DNA of 64,000 nt from Entophlyctis helioformis. Lineage: Eukaryota; Chytridiomycota; Chytridiomycetes; Chytridiales; Chytriomycetaceae. The position numbers and the translations under genes were made by a program. The stretch covers positions 1 to 64,000 of the forward strand of contig JAHLKH010000098.1 in the NCBI GenBank assembly GCA_025526915.1, written 5' to 3'. This document shows positions 59,800 to 64,000 of this stretch, one piece after another; the stretch's first letter is position 1; every line of letters begins with the position of its first letter. Under the pieces are notes generated by a model that made no database searches, was not told the DNA's origin, and saw only the letters and a list, made by a program, of their open reading frames with translations.

Positions 59800-62700
59800 A
59801 GGCAGCATTGCCATGGCTCGCCAGCAGTGCACTCACAGTTGCCCTTGATGCGCTTGATCTGGATGCCGCAGCTGGCCGGTCCCGGCTTGCCTGCTCCAGC
59901 AGCTGCGGCTCCAGGCGGATCTCGAACCGTGCCTGGCGTCTGTGGCCACGGTTGTCCTCGCACACAAGGACGTGTGCCAGCCCCGTGCCAGCTGCTGTCT
60001 GAGGCGTGTAGGCTGACCATGCCAAGCGTCAGTCGATGCACACAGCGATGCATGCCACGCATGCCACGCATGCCATGTGTGCAACACACCGATCCCCTTG
60101 GACTGGAGCACGCGCTCCATCTCGGCAAGGACACTGGCAGCTGGCATGTCGGACTGCGTTGTCATGTCCAGAGTCTGCCGAGTGCCATGGAAGGCGTGTC
60201 AGTGAATGCCCTCAGCAGCCAGCCAGCCAGTGCACGCCATTCAACCCACCCCTTGCACTTGATGTGGCGATCCTGAGACGCCTTGCCGTGCCGTGTATCA
60301 CGCACCGAGTCGCTGGCAGGCGGCGGCTGGTCATCGCCGGCCATTGTCTTGTCGCTGTCCGTCTTGGCGACTGGCGCACACGCAATGCGGTTGCTGGCTG
60401 ACCGGCAGCCCGACGACGCTCGGCCGCAACATCGCGCTCGAATGCCTCTTGCGCTCGATCTTCTCGTGTGCCAGGTGATACAATGAGACGGCCGGGTCGC
60501 GCTGGTCGAGGGCGATGGTGGCCACCGATGTGAGCACGTCGGCCTTGCTGAACCCGAACCGTTGGACCTCGGCGACGGCGCGCACGTCAGGGCTTGCGAC
60601 GAGGGCCGGCCGGCTTGGGACGTGCGTGTCGATCGACGTCGAGCCCTTGGCCGTCATCCATCTGTCTCACACACCGCGCATCAGCATCGCAGGCAGCAAG
60701 GCTTGATGCCACGCATGGCCAGACAGGCAAGAGACCCACGGGTGATGCAGGACTTGGTCGATGCTGGCACGGCACTCTCGCACATGGTGCAGCATGTGCC
60801 TGGCCAGGTGCACAAAGTCTGTCCATGCACACCACGATCACAGTGTGAGTTGGCGATGCCTGTTTGCTGGCAAAGCATCCGACTCAAAGCACGCCACATG
60901 TGCACACTTGCCTTTGTCCGTCTTGGCCGGGAATGCGACCTTGGCCTCGAACCGCGCCATGGGCGATCGGCTCGGCTTCTTGGCGAACTTCTGCTGGAGT
61001 GCCGTAGCTGGTCGTACTTGTCGCACTCCTCGTCCTGCTCCTCCTGCGACTTGATGGGCAGGAGGCCCGTGACCATCTCGTAGAAGGTCACGCCAGGCTC
61101 CAAATGTCCGCCTCGGGTCCGACGAATGCCAGCCCAGAGCACATTCGGCGACATGTACTCTGGTGTGCTGGAATGGTGGATGCAAGCACAGCGGGCGAGT
61201 CAGTGTGATGATCGCAGCATTGCAGCACGAGTACGGCATGGCAACTCACCCAATGTGCATATGGAACTCCTTCTTGGGATCAAACGCCTCACTGAACCCA
61301 AAGTCAATGAGGCGGATCCCGTCTTTGTCGTCCACCATAAGTTGTCGGACTTGATGTCCAGGTGGACAACGTTGCTCTGTTTGATATGGATGCCAAGTGG
61401 CGTGCTGTCAGTTTCAATCAGCAGATACAATCACAGTCGCATGCAAGTGCCGTGATACCTTGTGGCAGTATGCCACGGCAGACGCCATCTGCTGGCAGTA
61501 CTTGCGGCAAGTCACGCCGTCAAGGAGGCGGCCGTCCTCTGCCAGCGCCTTGAGGACTTGGAACAACGATCCGCGCGGGAGATACTCCATCGTGATCAAG
61601 ACATGGCCGGCGGTCTCGGCCACATTGACGACTTGCACAATGTTTGGGTGGTGGAGAGCTGCGTGAACAGCATCTCCATCTCGCGGTCTCGCTGGCTATA
61701 TGCGTCCGCCTCGTCGTCGCCCGTCTTGACTTTGGCAATGACCTTGGTTGCAAACTGTCGCCATGACACCACGAGTGAGCCGTGACATTCAACCTCGTGA
61801 CAATGAACAAACACGCCATGAACATACAGGCAGACCCGTGCGCTTGTCTTGGATCAGACGCACATGACCGCATGCCCTTTGCCGACGTTGCTGCCCACGA
61901 TGCAGTCTTGCAGCTGCCATGGGACAAGTGCCGAGTCCTCGTGTGCAGATGGCGATCCCGACACGCTTGCCGATGGCGTGCCTGGCAGCTCGGTGCATCC
62001 GCCGCACCGTATGCATCCAAGAGCGACTGCGATCGGTGGGATGTGGCGATTGGCGGGAATGGCAGCGTGCCAGCAGCACGACGGACTGCGACTTGGCGAT
62101 CCGTCAAAGCACGCCATTGTCAATGATCGGCTCGTCCATGAACTGCTTGCATGCACAATGTGAGCCATGCGCCCATCCACAGACACAGCCATCTGCATGC
62201 AATGCACTCACGTGGAAGCCGTGCGTCTGGCGGATGTACTCGTCAAACGCCTTGACCATCGTCTGGACAATGCCGCGATCTCCTCGGGGTTCATCGCCTC
62301 GGGATCCTTCACCAGCCGCGTGTACTCGGCGCTGTGAATGGGACCAGCACGAGCGACACGAGCCTTGTGCGCAGCATATGCGGCCGCGTTGGTTTTGAAG
62401 GCAGCCATGACACCGAACATGGCGTCGCTGATCGTGTGGTGGGCGACGCCAGGCTGGAGACTCTTGGCGGAACAGCTGCCGCATTGGACGCGGTTGTGAC
62501 GGATGGGGCGGATGCGACTGCTGCGGTTGGGCGATACGCGTGCGACGGCAGCCACGGGCTGTGCTGCGTTGTGAGCTGCCGTGGGAGGACGGATAGATGC
62601 GGCCGGTCGGGCATTGCACGAGACGGCGCTCCGACAGCCGCGGCATCGGCAGGGGAGAAAGTGGCGCCACAGAGCGAGACACGCGTCTGCTCGGGCTGAG

Positions 62701-62903
62701 TGCCAATCGGCGACGCGTCGGCGATGCTGCGGCGCTTGAGGTTCCGGCCGACGATTGACTTGAGCGAGCTGATGCCGCTTGCCCACGACGGCCGCTTTCG
62801 GGAGTTGGTGTTTGCTTGGCTGGCAGCCGTGCCGAGGCTTGTGTGATGATTGTGTGGCTGCGCCGTTGGGCTGACGAGCGATGCTGTTCTGCGGCTGCTT
62901 CAT
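59800..62903 (-). pseudogene. Ser/Thr protein kinase with UBA-like and KA1 regions, frame-broken
   Basis: Order on the minus strand: degenerate copy of the left-edge 5' exon (62903-62210), glycine loop (VGSNVGKGHAVMCVRL, about 61860), ATP-site lysine (FATKVIAKVK, 61760), LITMEYLPRGSLFQVLKALA (61600), catalytic loop NVVHLDIKSDN (61340), DFGF with FDPKKEFHMHIG, EYMSPNVLW, and DIWSLGVTFYEMVTGLLP (61100). Farther on are a UBA-like helix (FSKADVLTSVATIA, 60540) and a KA1-type end (RFEIRLEPQLLEQ, GIQIKRIKGN, 59850). The layout suggests the CAMK-like/KIN1-SNF1-MARK group. Exon-sized segments lie in changing frames with small indels; HRD reads HLD and APE reads SPN. An open piece at 59345-59536 lies beyond and is not assigned. 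Confidence 0.7.
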
Positions 62904-63103
62904 TGCGTGCTGATTGTGCGAGTGGAAGTGGGTTCGGTGCGTCTGTGGAGCAAGAGTGGCTGGATCTGCGATGCTTGGCGAGATCGGATGTGCGAATGTC
63001 GGGAAAGGCGCTCACAATGGATGACGTGATGTGACTGGCTTTGGCGAATGACGGCTGCAGTCAGCTGCGACTGCTCCAGCACGATGGACACTGGTTGTCC
63101 CTG

Positions 63104-63760
<657 letters not shown>

Positions 63761-63905
63761 GAACGCAGCAACACGACGACAAGGCTGCAGCCACATGCAC
63801 TGATGGCGATCCCTTACTGTGCATCAGCAGCCGTGTTGTCTGAACAAGAACGACACGCAGCATCGCATCTGCGTACAAGAGTGGCACACTTTATTGGCAG
63901 GCTGA

Positions 63906-64000
63906 TCACGCCTGCTTGTCTGCAACTGCACGTTCGAGACGCTCGACGAGTTTGGGACGTTCATCTTCGTCCATGGCGTCTTCCAACATCTCCATCGCGC
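63906..64000 (-). CDS. ankyrin-repeat protein, family copy 6, C-terminal end only
   Basis: The last 31 codons before the window edge: AMEMLEDAMDEDERPKLVER then LERAVADKQA and TGA, with AATAAA (tttatt at 63891) just after. It matches the cap of copy 3 at 25.8 kb better than that of copy 1, although the sequence downstream matches copy 1. Confidence 0.7.
   Translation of the reverse strand, partial: AMEMLEDAMDEDERPKLVERLERAVADKQA

Overview
The window is nuclear DNA of a eukaryote, almost certainly a fungus and probably a zoosporic (chytrid-type) one. Evidence: genes are split by many short GT-AG introns; Arp3, ESCRT-III Vps2/CHMP2, Mdm1-type sorting nexin, CAF120 and kynurenine-pathway QPRT genes are present; and methionine synthase is the cobalamin-dependent MetH type, which most Dikarya lack but early-diverging fungi can keep. 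Genus-level placement is inference. I saw no prokaryotic operons, rRNA, tRNA or CRISPR.

Layout. (1) 1-2859, minus strand: a duplicated module made of a protein-kinase 5' exon, a relic of O-acetylhomoserine sulfhydrylase, and an ankyrin-repeat gene. (2) 3640-10235, plus: one large HEAT-like/disordered gene. (3) 10895-14646, plus: a four-RRM RNA-binding protein; 14837-16499: an unrecognised acidic protein. (4) 16769-19031, plus: Arp3; 19290-20390, minus: quinolinate phosphoribosyltransferase; 20436-22474, minus: an EamA/DMT transporter. (5) 22958-25841, plus: two tandem, frame-broken ankyrin genes. (6) 26002-30594, minus: MetH, with a 15-nt microexon; 30783-32273, minus: a single-pass membrane protein. 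(7) 32680-34846, plus: a PA/TM/RING-H2 ubiquitin ligase, convergent with an Mdm1-like sorting nexin (35058-39334, minus). (8) 39620-43736, minus: an unrecognised low-complexity protein, divergent from Vps2 (44033-45092, plus); then an Ebp1/PA2G4-like gene (45346-47067, minus), divergent from CAF120 (47450-53622, plus), and an MFS transporter (53718-56211, plus). (9) 56504-64000, minus: two more ankyrin genes, a near full-length but broken kinase locus, and a second copy of the sulfhydrylase relic plus ankyrin 3' end. These repeat the left edge in the same orientation about 62 kb away.

The housekeeping core is unique sequence with ordinary syntactic gene structure. The accessory part is one multicopy family: ankyrin genes built from 28-residue (84-bp) units, with 3 to 7 units per copy, each carrying the same flanks. 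Two themes stand out. First, nearly every reading-frame break in the window, in family members and in unique conserved genes alike, is a single-base deletion, which points to assembly error as much as to pseudogenes. Second, several introns of unrelated genes carry tandem arrays of branch-point-like CTRAC/CTCAC motifs.
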